From an uncultured Collinsella sp. (GTDB lineage Bacteria; Actinomycetota; Coriobacteriia; Coriobacteriales; Coriobacteriaceae), in the NCBI GenBank assembly GCA_902495945.1, contig CABUZD010000026.1, positions 1-17,935 on the forward strand: a stretch of DNA of 17,935 nucleotides, in the 5' to 3' direction. Below, piece by piece: positions 6,074 to 14,335 of the stretch; position 1 is the first letter of the stretch; each line of letters opens with the position of its first letter. The notes below the pieces were generated by a model. That model was given only the letters and a program-made list of their open reading frames with translations, was not told where the DNA came from and did not search any database. The position numbers and the translations under genes are program-made.

Positions 6074-7587
6074 TGGCGCTAAGCTTCGATTCCCTTACCG
6101 CTGCCCAGATTGCCGCGGGCGTTGCCGCCGGCGACTTTACCGCTACCGAGGTGGCCCAGGCCTCCCTTGCCGCCATCGAGGCGCGCGAGGGCGGGGTCCA
6201 GGCATTCCTGCAGGTGGCGCCCGAGCTTGCGCTCGAGGCCGCTGCGCGCGTGGATGCCGACCGTGCCGCAGGCAAGCCGCTGCCCCCGCTCGCGGGCGTG
6301 CCGCTGGCCATCAAGGACAACATGAACCTCGTGGGCACGCGCACCACCTGCGCTTCCCGCATGCTCGAGGACTACCAGAGCGTCTACACCGCCACCTGCG
6401 TCCAGCGCATGCTCGACGCCGGCTGCCTGCCCATGGGCAAGGCCAACATGGATGAGTTCGCCTTTGGCAGCTCTACCGAGAGCTCGGCGTTCCACCGCAC
6501 CAACAACCCCTGGGATACCGAGCGCGTGCCCGGTGGCTCCTCGGGCGGCTCCGCTGCCGCCGTCGCCGCGGGCGAGGTCGCGCTCTCGCTGGGCTCGGAC
6601 ACCGGCGGCTCCATTCGCCAGCCGGCGTCGCTGTGCGGCGTGGTGGGCTTTAAGCCCACGTATGGCGCCGTGAGCCGTTACGGCGTGGTTGCCTTTGGCT
6701 CGTCGCTCGACCAGGTGGGACCCTTTGGCCGCACGGTCGAGGATGTCGCGCTGGCCATGAACGCGCTTACCGGCGCGGGTCACGATCCGTACGACTGCAC
6801 CAGCCAGGATTGCGCCGTCGACTTTACCGAGCATCTCAACGACAGCATCGAGGGCAAGCGCGTGGGCATCATCCCCGCGTTTATGGAGGCCGAGGGCCTG
6901 ACGCCCGAGGTCAAGGCCGCTGTTCAGCGCGCCGCCCAGGAGCTGCAGAACCAAGGCGCCGAGCTGGTCGAGGTCGACCTGCCGCACCTGGACGCCGCCA
7001 TCGCCGCCTACTACGTCATCGGCCCGGCCGAGGCGTTCTCCAACTTGGCACGTTTCGATGGCATTCGCTACGGCTATCAGGAGGAGGGCTGCGCCAACCT
7101 GTCCGATCAGAGCTCGCTGTCGCGCGCCCACGGCTTTGGCGCCGAGGCCAAGCGCCGTCAGATGCTCGGCGCCTACCTGCTGAGCTCGGGCGTGTACGAC
7201 AAGTACTACTACGCTGCGCAAAAGGCCCGCACGCTCATCACGCAGGACTACGACGCCGCGTATGCCAAGGTGGACACCATCCTCATGCCCGCCTCGCCGC
7301 GCACGGCCTTTAAGTTTGGTGAGATCAGCGACCCCACGCAGATGTACCTCTCCGACCTGTATACCATCTCGCTCAACATTTGCGGCAACGGTGGTATCTC
7401 GGTGCCGCTGGGCCTGGGCGAGGACAGCAAGCTGCCCGTTTCTGCCCAGCTGGTGGGGCCTGCCTTTAAGGACCGTCAGCTGCTCACGTTTGCCCGCGCC
7501 CTAGAGCGCGGCTTTGCCGATGCCGCCACGGGTGCGCCCGCGCTTTCCGTCGCGCCCGATTTTGCCGGGAAGGGAGGCGAGCTGTAA
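6073..7587 (+). CDS. gatA: Asp/Glu-tRNA amidotransferase subunit A (amidase)
   Basis: 504 residues, close to the usual GatA size (about 485). It hydrolyses glutamine (or asparagine) to release ammonia, which is channelled to GatB. The amidase-signature Ser-cisSer-Lys triad is intact: Lys81 in PLAIKDN, cis-Ser156 in PGGSSGGSAAAV, and Ser180 in DTGGSIRQPAS. Other family blocks include GKANMDEFAFGSS, VGFKPTYGAVSRYG and SLDQVGPFGRTVED. The ATG at 6073 overlaps the gatC stop by one base, and the gene itself ends in TAATG shared with gatB, so all three subunits are probably made in equal amounts from one message. The C-terminus is slightly extended compared with typical GatA. Nothing looks broken. 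Confidence 0.97.
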   Translation: MALSFDSLTAAQIAAGVAAGDFTATEVAQASLAAIEAREGGVQAFLQVAPELALEAAARVDADRAAGKPLPPLAGVPLAIKDNMNLVGTRTTCASRMLEDYQSVYTATCVQRMLDAGCLPMGKANMDEFAFGSSTESSAFHRTNNPWDTERVPGGSSGGSAAAVAAGEVALSLGSDTGGSIRQPASLCGVVGFKPTYGAVSRYGVVAFGSSLDQVGPFGRTVEDVALAMNALTGAGHDPYDCTSQDCAVDFTEHLNDSIEGKRVGIIPAFMEAEGLTPEVKAAVQRAAQELQNQGAELVEVDLPHLDAAIAAYYVIGPAEAFSNLARFDGIRYGYQEEGCANLSDQSSLSRAHGFGAEAKRRQMLGAYLLSSGVYDKYYYAAQKARTLITQDYDAAYAKVDTILMPASPRTAFKFGEISDPTQMYLSDLYTISLNICGNGGISVPLGLGEDSKLPVSAQLVGPAFKDRQLLTFARALERGFADAATGAPALSVAPDFAGKGGEL

Positions 7588-9263
7588 TGAAGGAGCTTTC
7601 CGAGGTCCTGCAGGATTGGGAGGCCGTGATCGGCCTGGAGATCCATACCGAGCTCACCGCACTCGATACCAAGATGTTCTGCAACTGTAAGCTCAGCCAC
7701 GATGACGAGCCCAACGCCAACGTGTGCCCGGTGTGCCTTGGCCTGCCCGGCGCCCTGCCGGTGCCCAACAAGCGCGCCATCGAGAGCATCGTCAAGGCCG
7801 GTCTCGCCACCAACTGCGAGATCCAGCGCCACTCGATGTTCTACCGCAAGCACTACTTCTATCCCGATATGGCCAAGAACTTCCAGACCACGCAGGGTCC
7901 GGTCGCCTTTGCCATGTACGGTCACCTGGATCTGGACGTGACCGGTCGCGGTGCCGCCGAGCGCCCCGATTGCGCGTTTGGCGAGGCCGAGGCCCAGAGC
8001 CTGGCGAGCGCTTCGGCCAACGCCGAGGGCCTGTCCACGTCCATGACGTCGACCATGCGCGAGGGTAATCAGCGCGCCGGCCATCTGGCTAGCTATGACG
8101 CGTCCAACCTGCAGATGCCTGAGCGCCGCGAGGACGGTTCCTACACGGTGCCCATCCGCATCCTGCGCATTCACATCGAGGAGGATGCCGCCAAGAAGGT
8201 GCACGTGGGCGGTGCCGAGGGCCGCATTACCGCCGCGGCCGAGTCGCTCGTCGACTACAACCGCTGCGGCACGCCTTTGATTGAGCTCGTGACTGAGCCC
8301 GACTTGCGCACGCCCGAGGAAGCGCGCCTGTTTATGGAAAAGCTCCGTCGCATTTTTGTGACGCTGGGCATTTCGGACTGCTCCATGGAGAAGGGCTCCA
8401 TGCGCTGTGACGGCAACGTGTCGCTGCGCCGCCGCGGCGAGACCAAGCTGGGCACCAAGACCGAGCTCAAGAACCTCAACTCGTTTAAGAGCCTGCACGA
8501 CGGCCTTGCCTACGAGATTTGCCGCCAGGCCGAGGTGCTCGAGGAGGGCGGCATCATCTATCAGGAGACCCGCCACTGGGAGCCCAGCCGCAAGCGCACC
8601 GTGGTCATGCGCGTGAAGGAGACGGCCGACGACTATCGTCTGTTCCCCGACCCCGATCTGGCGCCGTTCGATCTGGACGACGAGTTCATCGACCGCTGCC
8701 GTGGCGAGATTCCCGAGCTGCCCGATGCCAAGCGCGCCCGTTTTGAGGCCGACTTTGGCATTAAGGCGGCGGACGCCGAGCAGATTGCCGGCGACCCCGA
8801 GTTTGCCGAGTTCTTTGAGGCGGCCGCTGCCGGTATGGCTGGCAAGGAGGCCCAGACGGTCGCAAACTTGCTGGTGAACGAGATGATCGCCTACCTTAAG
8901 GGCGCGTGCGTGTCGCTCACTGAGTCCGGCATTGCTCCGGCTCAGGTGGCAGCGCTGGCCAAGCTGCTGGCGACCGATGCCATTAGCTCCAACCAGGCGC
9001 ACGAGGTCTTTGAGGCCATGGCCCAGACCGGCGACGACCCCAACAAGATCGTCGACGAGCGCGGTATGCGTCAGGTGAGCGATGCCGGCGCGCTGCAGCC
9101 GATTGTGGATGAAGTGCTGGCAAACTGTGCCGATCAGGCGCAGCAGTATCGCGACGGCAACCAGAAGGTCATTGGCTTTTTGGTGGGCCAGTGCATGAAG
9201 GCGAGCCGCGGCAAGGGCAACCCGAAACTCTTCAACGAGTTGCTGAGAACGTCGCTCTCGTAA
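7587..9263 (+). CDS. gatB: Asp/Glu-tRNA amidotransferase subunit B
   Basis: 558 residues, against about 475-510 for most GatB proteins. It binds the mischarged tRNA, activates the aminoacyl side chain with ATP and transfers ammonia from GatA. Family features: VIGLEIHTEL near the start; a zinc site with Cys32, Cys34, Cys47 and Cys50 (CPVCLGLPGALPVPN); RKHYFYPDMAKNFQ; HIEEDAAKKVH at 196-206; LVDYNRCGTPLIE; ELKNLNSFKSL; and the C-terminal YqeY-like tail ending in FLVGQCMKASRG. The segment GRITAAAESLVDYNR resembles actinobacterial GatB. The extra length is mainly an insertion at about residues 120-185, between the GHLDLDV strand and the HIEED motif, rich in Ala, Ser, Glu and Met. It is in frame and flanked by conserved blocks, so the gene appears functional. 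Confidence 0.96.
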   Translation: MKELSEVLQDWEAVIGLEIHTELTALDTKMFCNCKLSHDDEPNANVCPVCLGLPGALPVPNKRAIESIVKAGLATNCEIQRHSMFYRKHYFYPDMAKNFQTTQGPVAFAMYGHLDLDVTGRGAAERPDCAFGEAEAQSLASASANAEGLSTSMTSTMREGNQRAGHLASYDASNLQMPERREDGSYTVPIRILRIHIEEDAAKKVHVGGAEGRITAAAESLVDYNRCGTPLIELVTEPDLRTPEEARLFMEKLRRIFVTLGISDCSMEKGSMRCDGNVSLRRRGETKLGTKTELKNLNSFKSLHDGLAYEICRQAEVLEEGGIIYQETRHWEPSRKRTVVMRVKETADDYRLFPDPDLAPFDLDDEFIDRCRGEIPELPDAKRARFEADFGIKAADAEQIAGDPEFAEFFEAAAAGMAGKEAQTVANLLVNEMIAYLKGACVSLTESGIAPAQVAALAKLLATDAISSNQAHEVFEAMAQTGDDPNKIVDERGMRQVSDAGALQPIVDEVLANCADQAQQYRDGNQKVIGFLVGQCMKASRGKGNPKLFNELLRTSLS

Positions 9264-9267
9264 GCGG

Positions 9268-9408
9268 GAACCCGGGAGCCCCGGCAGGGCGGGTGCTTGC
9301 TCAAAATTTCAAACAGTCCTGCGCAAGACGAAGGCCACATTAAGTGGCCTTCTTTGCGTGCGGAACTCATTTTGAGCAAGCACCAGCCCTGCCGGGGCTC
9401 CCGGGTTC
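9268..9408. repeat. 141-bp giant imperfect palindrome after gatB
   Basis: The outer arms, 9268-9307 and 9369-9408, are 40 bp long and complementary at all but one position (both begin or end with GAACCCGGG/CCCGGGTTC). The 61-bp interior also folds back on itself, with a terminator hairpin at the apex. No open frame and no clear target-site duplication are visible. Candidates are a MITE-like or REP-like element, or a much-extended bidirectional terminator between convergent genes. Confidence 0.8.
9330..9355 (+). terminator. gatCAB terminator at the palindrome apex
   Basis: GAAGGCCAC (9330-9338), loop ATTAA, GTGGCCTTC (9344-9352), then TTT. A typical intrinsic hairpin about 65 nt after the gatB stop; the A/T edges would also serve the opposite strand. 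Confidence 0.8.
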
Positions 9409-9456
9409 TGTGACGACTCGGCCGTTCGGGTCAGGTGGGGCTGAATGGAATAGAGT

Positions 9457-9488
9457 GAATGAGGGCGCCGATGGTGCCCTCATTCTTT
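9457..9488. terminator. Terminator at the end of the AraC-family gene
   Basis: GAATGAGGGCGCC (9457-9469) and GGTGCCCTCATTC (9473-9485) form a 13-bp stem (one G-U pair) with a 3-nt loop. It starts directly after the minus-strand stop at 9487 and has TTT on the plus side. Probably works mainly for the minus-strand gene and as backup for gatCAB readthrough. Confidence 0.75.
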
Positions 9489-10485
9489 ATATATGTTGGG
9501 AGCGCCAGGCGGTGGGGGTGGTGCCGGTGTATTGTTTGAAGGCTTGGGCGAAGGCAGCCTGCTGAGGGTAGTCGAGCCGCTCTGCCACCTGCGCTATCGT
9601 GAGCGAGCTATCGGCTAAAAGGTCCTGTGCTCGCTCCATACGGCGTCTGCGAATGTAGGCGCCTAGGGACTCGCCAGTTTGGGCCTTAAAGGTGGCGCAT
9701 AGTTTGGAGCGGCTTGTGTAGAGCCTCTCGGCCACCTCGTTGATACCCACACGTCTGCCTTTGTCGAGCGCGCGCTCAATCATTGCCGTTGCTTCTTCGG
9801 CAATGGTTATACTGGCGCGTGTGTCTGCCGCCTGCCGCGCCTGCTTGTGGGCCGCGCGCGAACAGGCGAGCTCCGCGACCATGGTCTCCACGATGCCCTG
9901 CATATAGACGTGTCCGCCTACGGTGCGGGCGCGGTCCTCGTTAATCCGGCGCAGCGTGTGGCAGATGGCAGACGCCGCTTCCTCGTGCCATGGCTCGGCA
10001 AACGCCTCAAAGATTCCCGCGAACTCGGTGGGATAGCGGTGCTCCAGTTCGTCAAAATATCCAGGCAAAAAGAGCACCGAGCGCGAGTGATAGAGCTGCC
10101 CCGCAAACAGCGGGCTTAATTCCTCGCCACAGCTATCTTGGATAAAGCTGCAAACGGCATTGTTTGGCCACGGTCCATGCAATGGTTTAAGGTTCGCGGG
10201 CGTTATGCCAGCCTCGGGCATGCATGTAAGTGTGGGCGCGCTGACCTCGCTCACGCAGGCGTATGGCTCGGGCGTGTATTCGGCCAGGTACATATCGTGC
10301 GTCGGGGTGATGAAATGCTCCATGACGATGCAGGCAGGGGAGAGAGGCATGATCCATGCGCGGCCGTGCGCCCGGTCGTTTGCCACCTCGCCGGTAAAGA
10401 CGGCGCCCTTGCCGGTAAGCTCCAGGCCAAACTGCGCAAATTGCGGTGCGTAGAGCTCGGTTATGTCGGTCGCGGCCCGATGCAT
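9487..10485 (-). CDS. AraC-family transcriptional regulator
   Basis: 332 residues from the ATG at 10485; a TTG two codons upstream (10491) is an alternative start with tighter spacing to the AAAGGGA ribosome site. The N-terminal two thirds are a ligand or dimerisation domain without a recognised family name. The last 100 residues hold the AraC/XylS double helix-turn-helix: RVGINEVAERLYTSRSKLCA, then QTGESLGAYIRRRRMERAQ and SLTIAQVAERLDYPQQAAFA, QAFKQYTGTTPTAWR. The gene is divergent from two ABC half-transporters, the same arrangement as ybtA with ybtP/ybtQ and similar metal-uptake loci, so it probably controls the transporter operon and perhaps itself in response to a metal chelate. The effector cannot be deduced. 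Its 3' end faces gatB and is closed by a strong hairpin. Confidence 0.9.
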   Translation of the reverse strand: MHRAATDITELYAPQFAQFGLELTGKGAVFTGEVANDRAHGRAWIMPLSPACIVMEHFITPTHDMYLAEYTPEPYACVSEVSAPTLTCMPEAGITPANLKPLHGPWPNNAVCSFIQDSCGEELSPLFAGQLYHSRSVLFLPGYFDELEHRYPTEFAGIFEAFAEPWHEEAASAICHTLRRINEDRARTVGGHVYMQGIVETMVAELACSRAAHKQARQAADTRASITIAEEATAMIERALDKGRRVGINEVAERLYTSRSKLCATFKAQTGESLGAYIRRRRMERAQDLLADSSLTIAQVAERLDYPQQAAFAQAFKQYTGTTPTAWRSQHI

Positions 10486-10529
10486 TTTCAAAAGCGTCCC
10501 TTTCCTTTGCAGAAACGTCCACGCCTGGC

Positions 10530-10558
10530 TTGATTGTGAGCCATGGCTAACACATCAA
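10530..10558. promoter_or_regulatory. Dyad between AraC gene and ABC operon
   Basis: AGCCATGGCT (10539-10548) is a perfect 10-bp palindrome extended by TGT/ACA on either side after one mismatch. TTGAT (10530-10534) and ATCAA (10554-10558) lie further out as complementary arms with a one-base offset. It lies midway in the divergent interval, 45 nt from the AraC start and about 47 nt from the ABC start. Probable operator; the binding protein is inferred to be the adjacent AraC regulator. Clear -35/-10 pairs were not seen. Confidence 0.45.
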
Positions 10559-10605
10559 TGATAAGTTCATTACGGTTAACTCTCAAGCCGTTAGAAAGGA
10601 ATCTC

Positions 10606-12432
10606 ATGGCAAAGGGATCAAAACGGGAAGGTGGAGGCATCGGCGAGTTGCTCGCGTATGCCGGCGACCGTAAAGTCCTAACGTATTTGGGCATGGCGCT
10701 CTCGGTGCTCTCGCAGCTGCTGAGCTTTGGCCCGTACGTGTGCATTTGGCTTGTCGCGCGAGACCTTATTGCTGTGGCGCCCAACTGGAGCGAAGCCTGC
10801 AATATCGCGACGTATGGCTGGTGGGCCGTGGGGTTTGCGCTGGCAAGCATCGTAGCTTATTTCGTGGGGCTCATGTGCACGCACCTGTCTGCGTTTCGCT
10901 GCGCGTCCAATATCCGCAAGACTACGAGCGAGCACCTGCTTAAGCTGCCGCTCGGCTACTTTGACACGCACGCCACCGGTGAGCTGCGTCGTGTTGTAGA
11001 CGGATGCGCCGCCTCCACCGAGACTTTGCTCGCGCACATGCTGCCCGATATCGCCGGCGCCGCCGCCATGGTCGTGGGCCTGCTCGTGTTGCTGTTCGCC
11101 CTCGATTGGCGCTTGGGCGCGGCATGCCTTATCTCGGTCGTCGTTTCGTTTGGCGCTATGGCCACCATGATGGGTGGCAAAGGCGCCGAGTTTATGAAGG
11201 CCTACATGGGAGCGCTGGTCAAGATGAACAAGACCGGCACCGAATACGTACGAGGCATCCCCGTGGTCAAGGTGTTTCAGCAGACGGTTTACTCCTTTAA
11301 GGCCTTCCACGATGCGATCGCCGAATACGCCGACATGGCACAAACCTATGCGGGCACGTTCTGTCGAGGTCCGCAGGTACTCAACCTTACCGCGCTCAAT
11401 GGTCTTGTGGCATTCCTGTTGCCCGTGGCGTTGCTGTTGGCGCCGGGCGAGACGGACTTCGCGCATTTTATGGCCAACTTCACGTTTTACGCGATATTTT
11501 CGGCCGTGGTACCGACGGCCATGACCAAGCTCATGTTTGTGGGCGAGGCCTCTCAGATGAGTGCCGATTCGCTGGCGCGTATCCGAAGCATCATGGATTC
11601 CAAGCAGCTCTCCGTGCCCGCCCAACCCAAGCACCCTGCCGGCGGCGACGTGCGATTTGAGGACGTGAGCTTTACCTACGAGGGTGCCGAAGCACCTGCC
11701 GTCAGCCATGTGAGTTTTAGCGTTTCCGCGGGTAGCACCCTCGCCCTGGTGGGTCCCTCGGGTGGCGGTAAGTCAACCTGCGCAAGCCTGATCCCGCGTT
11801 TTTGGGATGTCTCCTCGGGTCGAGTGCTCGTAGGCGGTGTGGACGTTCGCGATATGGATCCGCACGAGCTTATGGACCAGGTCGCCTTCGTGTTCCAGAC
11901 CAACCAGCTGTTCCGGCAAACACTTGCCGATAACGTGCGCGCCTCCAAGCCTACGGCCACTGACGACGAAGTGCGTGCGGCCCTCTCCGCAGCTCAGTGC
12001 GACGACATTGTGGCCAAGCTCCCCCAGGGCATCAATACCATGCTCGGTGCCGGCGGAGCATATCTTTCGGGCGGCGAGGTTCAGCGCGTGGCACTCGCCC
12101 GCGCGATCCTTAAAGACGCGCCTATCGTGGTGCTCGATGAGGCCACGGCGTTTGCCGATCCCGAGAACGAGGCGCTCATCCAGCGCGCTTTTAGCAAGCT
12201 GGCGGCGGGTCGCACGGTCATTATGATTGCGCACCGACTCTCGACTGTAGTGGGCGCAGACCAAATCGTGGTGCTCAAACAGGGCAGCGTGCAGGAGTCG
12301 GGTACCCATGCCGAGTTGCTGTCCCAAAACGGTCTGTATGCCAAGATGTGGGCCGAGTACGAGCAGGCCGCGAGCTGGAAGATTACTGCTGCGACCGCGG
12401 ATGCCGCCGTCACGAAGGGAGGCGAGGCCTAA
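10606..12432 (+). CDS. ABC half-transporter, siderophore-importer type (first subunit)
   Basis: 608 residues: membrane domain fused to ATPase. Start 10606 (MAKGSKREGGG) has AAAGGA 5 nt upstream; the longer frame from 10543 would run through the divergent promoter. Residues 25-330 carry the six-helix exporter fold. The ATPase has Walker A GPSGGGKST at 383-391, Q-loop VFQTNQ, signature LSGGE at 487-491, Walker B Asp511 with catalytic Glu512, and H-loop MIAHRLST. After Walker B the sequence is DEATAFADPENE, a form I associate with YbtP/YbtQ and IrtA/IrtB, exporter-fold proteins that import ferric siderophores, rather than the commoner ATSALD. The next half-transporter starts directly after its stop, so the two form a heterodimer. 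Role in iron or other metal-chelate uptake is inference; drug or lipid export is the alternative. Confidence 0.9.
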   Translation: MAKGSKREGGGIGELLAYAGDRKVLTYLGMALSVLSQLLSFGPYVCIWLVARDLIAVAPNWSEACNIATYGWWAVGFALASIVAYFVGLMCTHLSAFRCASNIRKTTSEHLLKLPLGYFDTHATGELRRVVDGCAASTETLLAHMLPDIAGAAAMVVGLLVLLFALDWRLGAACLISVVVSFGAMATMMGGKGAEFMKAYMGALVKMNKTGTEYVRGIPVVKVFQQTVYSFKAFHDAIAEYADMAQTYAGTFCRGPQVLNLTALNGLVAFLLPVALLLAPGETDFAHFMANFTFYAIFSAVVPTAMTKLMFVGEASQMSADSLARIRSIMDSKQLSVPAQPKHPAGGDVRFEDVSFTYEGAEAPAVSHVSFSVSAGSTLALVGPSGGGKSTCASLIPRFWDVSSGRVLVGGVDVRDMDPHELMDQVAFVFQTNQLFRQTLADNVRASKPTATDDEVRAALSAAQCDDIVAKLPQGINTMLGAGGAYLSGGEVQRVALARAILKDAPIVVLDEATAFADPENEALIQRAFSKLAAGRTVIMIAHRLSTVVGADQIVVLKQGSVQESGTHAELLSQNGLYAKMWAEYEQAASWKITAATADAAVTKGGEA

Positions 12433-14190
12433 ATGTTCGCCTCATTCCAAAAGAAGTATTTCCTATCCGATAAAGGCGTCGCCGGCGTAAAACGCGGCAT
12501 TTTCTGGACCACGCTCACCAATCTCATTACCATGGCCGGCATGGGCTTTTTATTCCTGGTTATGGCCGGCTTTGTCGAACATCTCGCCACCGGCGCCGAC
12601 CTGCCGGATGCCCTGCCGATCGTGGGCGGCCTCCTGGTCTTTTTCGTGTTGCTCTTTGCCTCTAACTGGCAGCAGTATTACTACACCTACTGCATCTTTT
12701 ACGAGGAGTGCGGCAAGCAGCGCATGGAGATCGCCGAGCGCTTGCGCAAACTGCCGCTGTCGTTTTTCGGTCGTCGTGATCTGGCCGATTTAACCGAGAC
12801 CATCATGGGTGACGTCCAGGCCATGGAACACGCCTACAGCCACGTGCTGGGAGAGCTTTGGGGTGCCATCATCGCAAGCGCCATTGTGTTCGTGGCGTCG
12901 CTGTTCTTTTGCTGGCAGCTGGCGATCGCGGCGTTTTGGAGCGTTCCCGTGGCCTTTGCCGTGCTGTATCTAACACGCGGCCCCATGACTCCGGTGTTCG
13001 ATCGCGTGCGTGCCGAGAAGGTCAAGGTTACCGAGGCGATTCAAGAGACGCTCGACTGCGTTCGCGAGATCCGCGCCACCAACCAGGAGGCCCATTATCT
13101 TGAGGGACTCAACGCCGTGATCGATGCCGAGGAGCGCGAGACCACCAAGGGCGAGCTCGCTAACGGGCTTTTGGTCAACTCCGCCTTTGTCATCCTGCGT
13201 CTGGGCATTGCCACCACGCTGGTTACGGGCGCCGCGGTGGTCGCCTCCGGGCAGGTCGACTTTTTGGTGATGTTTGCCTTTCTGCTTATGGTGAGCCGTA
13301 TCTACGCGCCCTTTGACCAGGCGTTAATGTTAATGTCCGAGCTGTTTGCCGCCGAGTCGTCTGCCAAGCGCATGCGTTCCATCATGGAAGAGCCTATGGC
13401 GCGGGGCAGCGAGAAATTTGAGCCCGTGGGCCACGATGTGGTGTTCGATCACGTGGCATTTGGCTATGGTGCGGGCGAGGACGGACGCGCCGGCGAGAAA
13501 GTTCTTACCGATGTGAGCTTTACCGCCAAGGAAGGCGAAGTTACGGCGCTGGTCGGTCCTTCGGGTTCCGGTAAGTCTACGGTGAGCCGCCTGGCCGCGC
13601 GCTTTTGGGATGCCACCGAAGGCACAGTCACCGTGGGTGGCGTGGATGTTGCGGGCGTTGATCCCGAGGTGCTGCTGCGCGACTACGCCATTGTGTTCCA
13701 AGACGTGCTGCTCTTTGACGACACGGTGATGGGCAACATCCGCCTTGGCCGCCGCGACGCCACCGACGAGGAGGTCTTGGCCGCCGCACATGCCGCCAAC
13801 TGCGATGAGTTCGTGAGCCGTCTGCCGCAGGGCTACGACACCATGATCGGCGAGAACGGCTCCAAGCTCTCCGGCGGCGAGCGCCAGCGCATCTCCATCG
13901 CCCGCGCGCTGCTCAAAGACGCGCCCATCGTGCTGTTGGACGAGGCGACGGCGAGCTTGGATGTGGAAAACGAGACCGTGGTGCAGCAGGCGCTCTCCCG
14001 TCTGCTTGCAGGTAAGACGGTTATCGTTATTGCCCACCGTATGCGTACGGTGGAAAATGCCGACAAAATCGTTGTGCTCAAGGATGGCGTGGTTGCCGAG
14101 CAGGGCGCTCCGGCGCAGCTCAAGGCAGCAGGTGGAGAATTTGCCCGCATGGTTGCGCTGCAAAAGGAGGCGGCGGACTGGCAGCTGTAG
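12433..14190 (+). CDS. ABC half-transporter (second subunit of the pair)
   Basis: 585 residues, starting on the base after the upstream stop; the purine-rich end of the first gene (GGGAGGCG) supplies the ribosome site. Six-helix membrane domain about 20-310 (TLTNLITMAGMGFLFLVMAG; later AFLLMVSRIYAPFDQALMLM). ATPase domain: Walker A GPSGSGKST at 375-383, VFQDVLLFDD, signature LSGGE at 479-483, Walker B Asp503 with catalytic Glu504 in DEATASLDVENE, and H-loop VIAHRMRTV. Both subunits keep the catalytic Glu and signature residues, so neither ATP site is obviously degenerate. Partner of the preceding gene and probably under AraC control. No clear terminator follows before the DUF6110 gene 145 nt downstream, so some readthrough is possible. 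Confidence 0.9.
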   Translation: MFASFQKKYFLSDKGVAGVKRGIFWTTLTNLITMAGMGFLFLVMAGFVEHLATGADLPDALPIVGGLLVFFVLLFASNWQQYYYTYCIFYEECGKQRMEIAERLRKLPLSFFGRRDLADLTETIMGDVQAMEHAYSHVLGELWGAIIASAIVFVASLFFCWQLAIAAFWSVPVAFAVLYLTRGPMTPVFDRVRAEKVKVTEAIQETLDCVREIRATNQEAHYLEGLNAVIDAEERETTKGELANGLLVNSAFVILRLGIATTLVTGAAVVASGQVDFLVMFAFLLMVSRIYAPFDQALMLMSELFAAESSAKRMRSIMEEPMARGSEKFEPVGHDVVFDHVAFGYGAGEDGRAGEKVLTDVSFTAKEGEVTALVGPSGSGKSTVSRLAARFWDATEGTVTVGGVDVAGVDPEVLLRDYAIVFQDVLLFDDTVMGNIRLGRRDATDEEVLAAAHAANCDEFVSRLPQGYDTMIGENGSKLSGGERQRISIARALLKDAPIVLLDEATASLDVENETVVQQALSRLLAGKTVIVIAHRMRTVENADKIVVLKDGVVAEQGAPAQLKAAGGEFARMVALQKEAADWQL

Positions 14191-14208
14191 GAAAGGGGAC
14201 CAAGATTT

Positions 14209-14320
14209 CCAAAGGTTAACTTTGGTTGACCATAATAGTTCGACTAAACTAGTCTCAAAAGCGTGCTCGAGCAAACTAATGAACTCGGGTGCTAAGGCAC
14301 CATGCCGCGCTTGTGCGGCA
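14209..14320 (+). promoter_or_regulatory. Operator-like dyads and hairpin-rich leader of the P-type ATPase operon
   Basis: CCAAAG-N5-CTTTGG (14209-14225) overlaps TGGT-TG-ACCA (14223-14232). TTGGTT (14222-14227) and TAAACT (14245-14250), 17 nt apart, form a weak promoter within these dyads. Downstream are three short stems in a row: TGCTCGAGCA (14264-14273), GGTGC/GCACC (14288-14301) and TGCCGC/GCGGCA (14303-14320), the last directly before the ribosome site AAAGGGAG. Metal-responsive control is an inference from the operon content. Confidence 0.4.
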
Positions 14321-14335
14321 AAAGGGAGAAGCAAC

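Noticed and set aside
6079..7221. 380-codon minus-strand frame opposite gatA
   Set aside because: Low-complexity Ala/Gly/Arg translation typical of antisense GC-rich frames; gatA is unambiguous.
7476..9002. Long 508-codon minus-strand frame opposite gatB
   Set aside because: Shadow frame produced by high-GC codon bias; gatB on the plus strand has clear conserved motifs throughout.
10543..10605. Upstream start extending the first ABC transporter by 21 residues
   Set aside because: It would read through the divergent promoter dyad and has no ribosome site; 10606 has AAAGGA at 5 nt.
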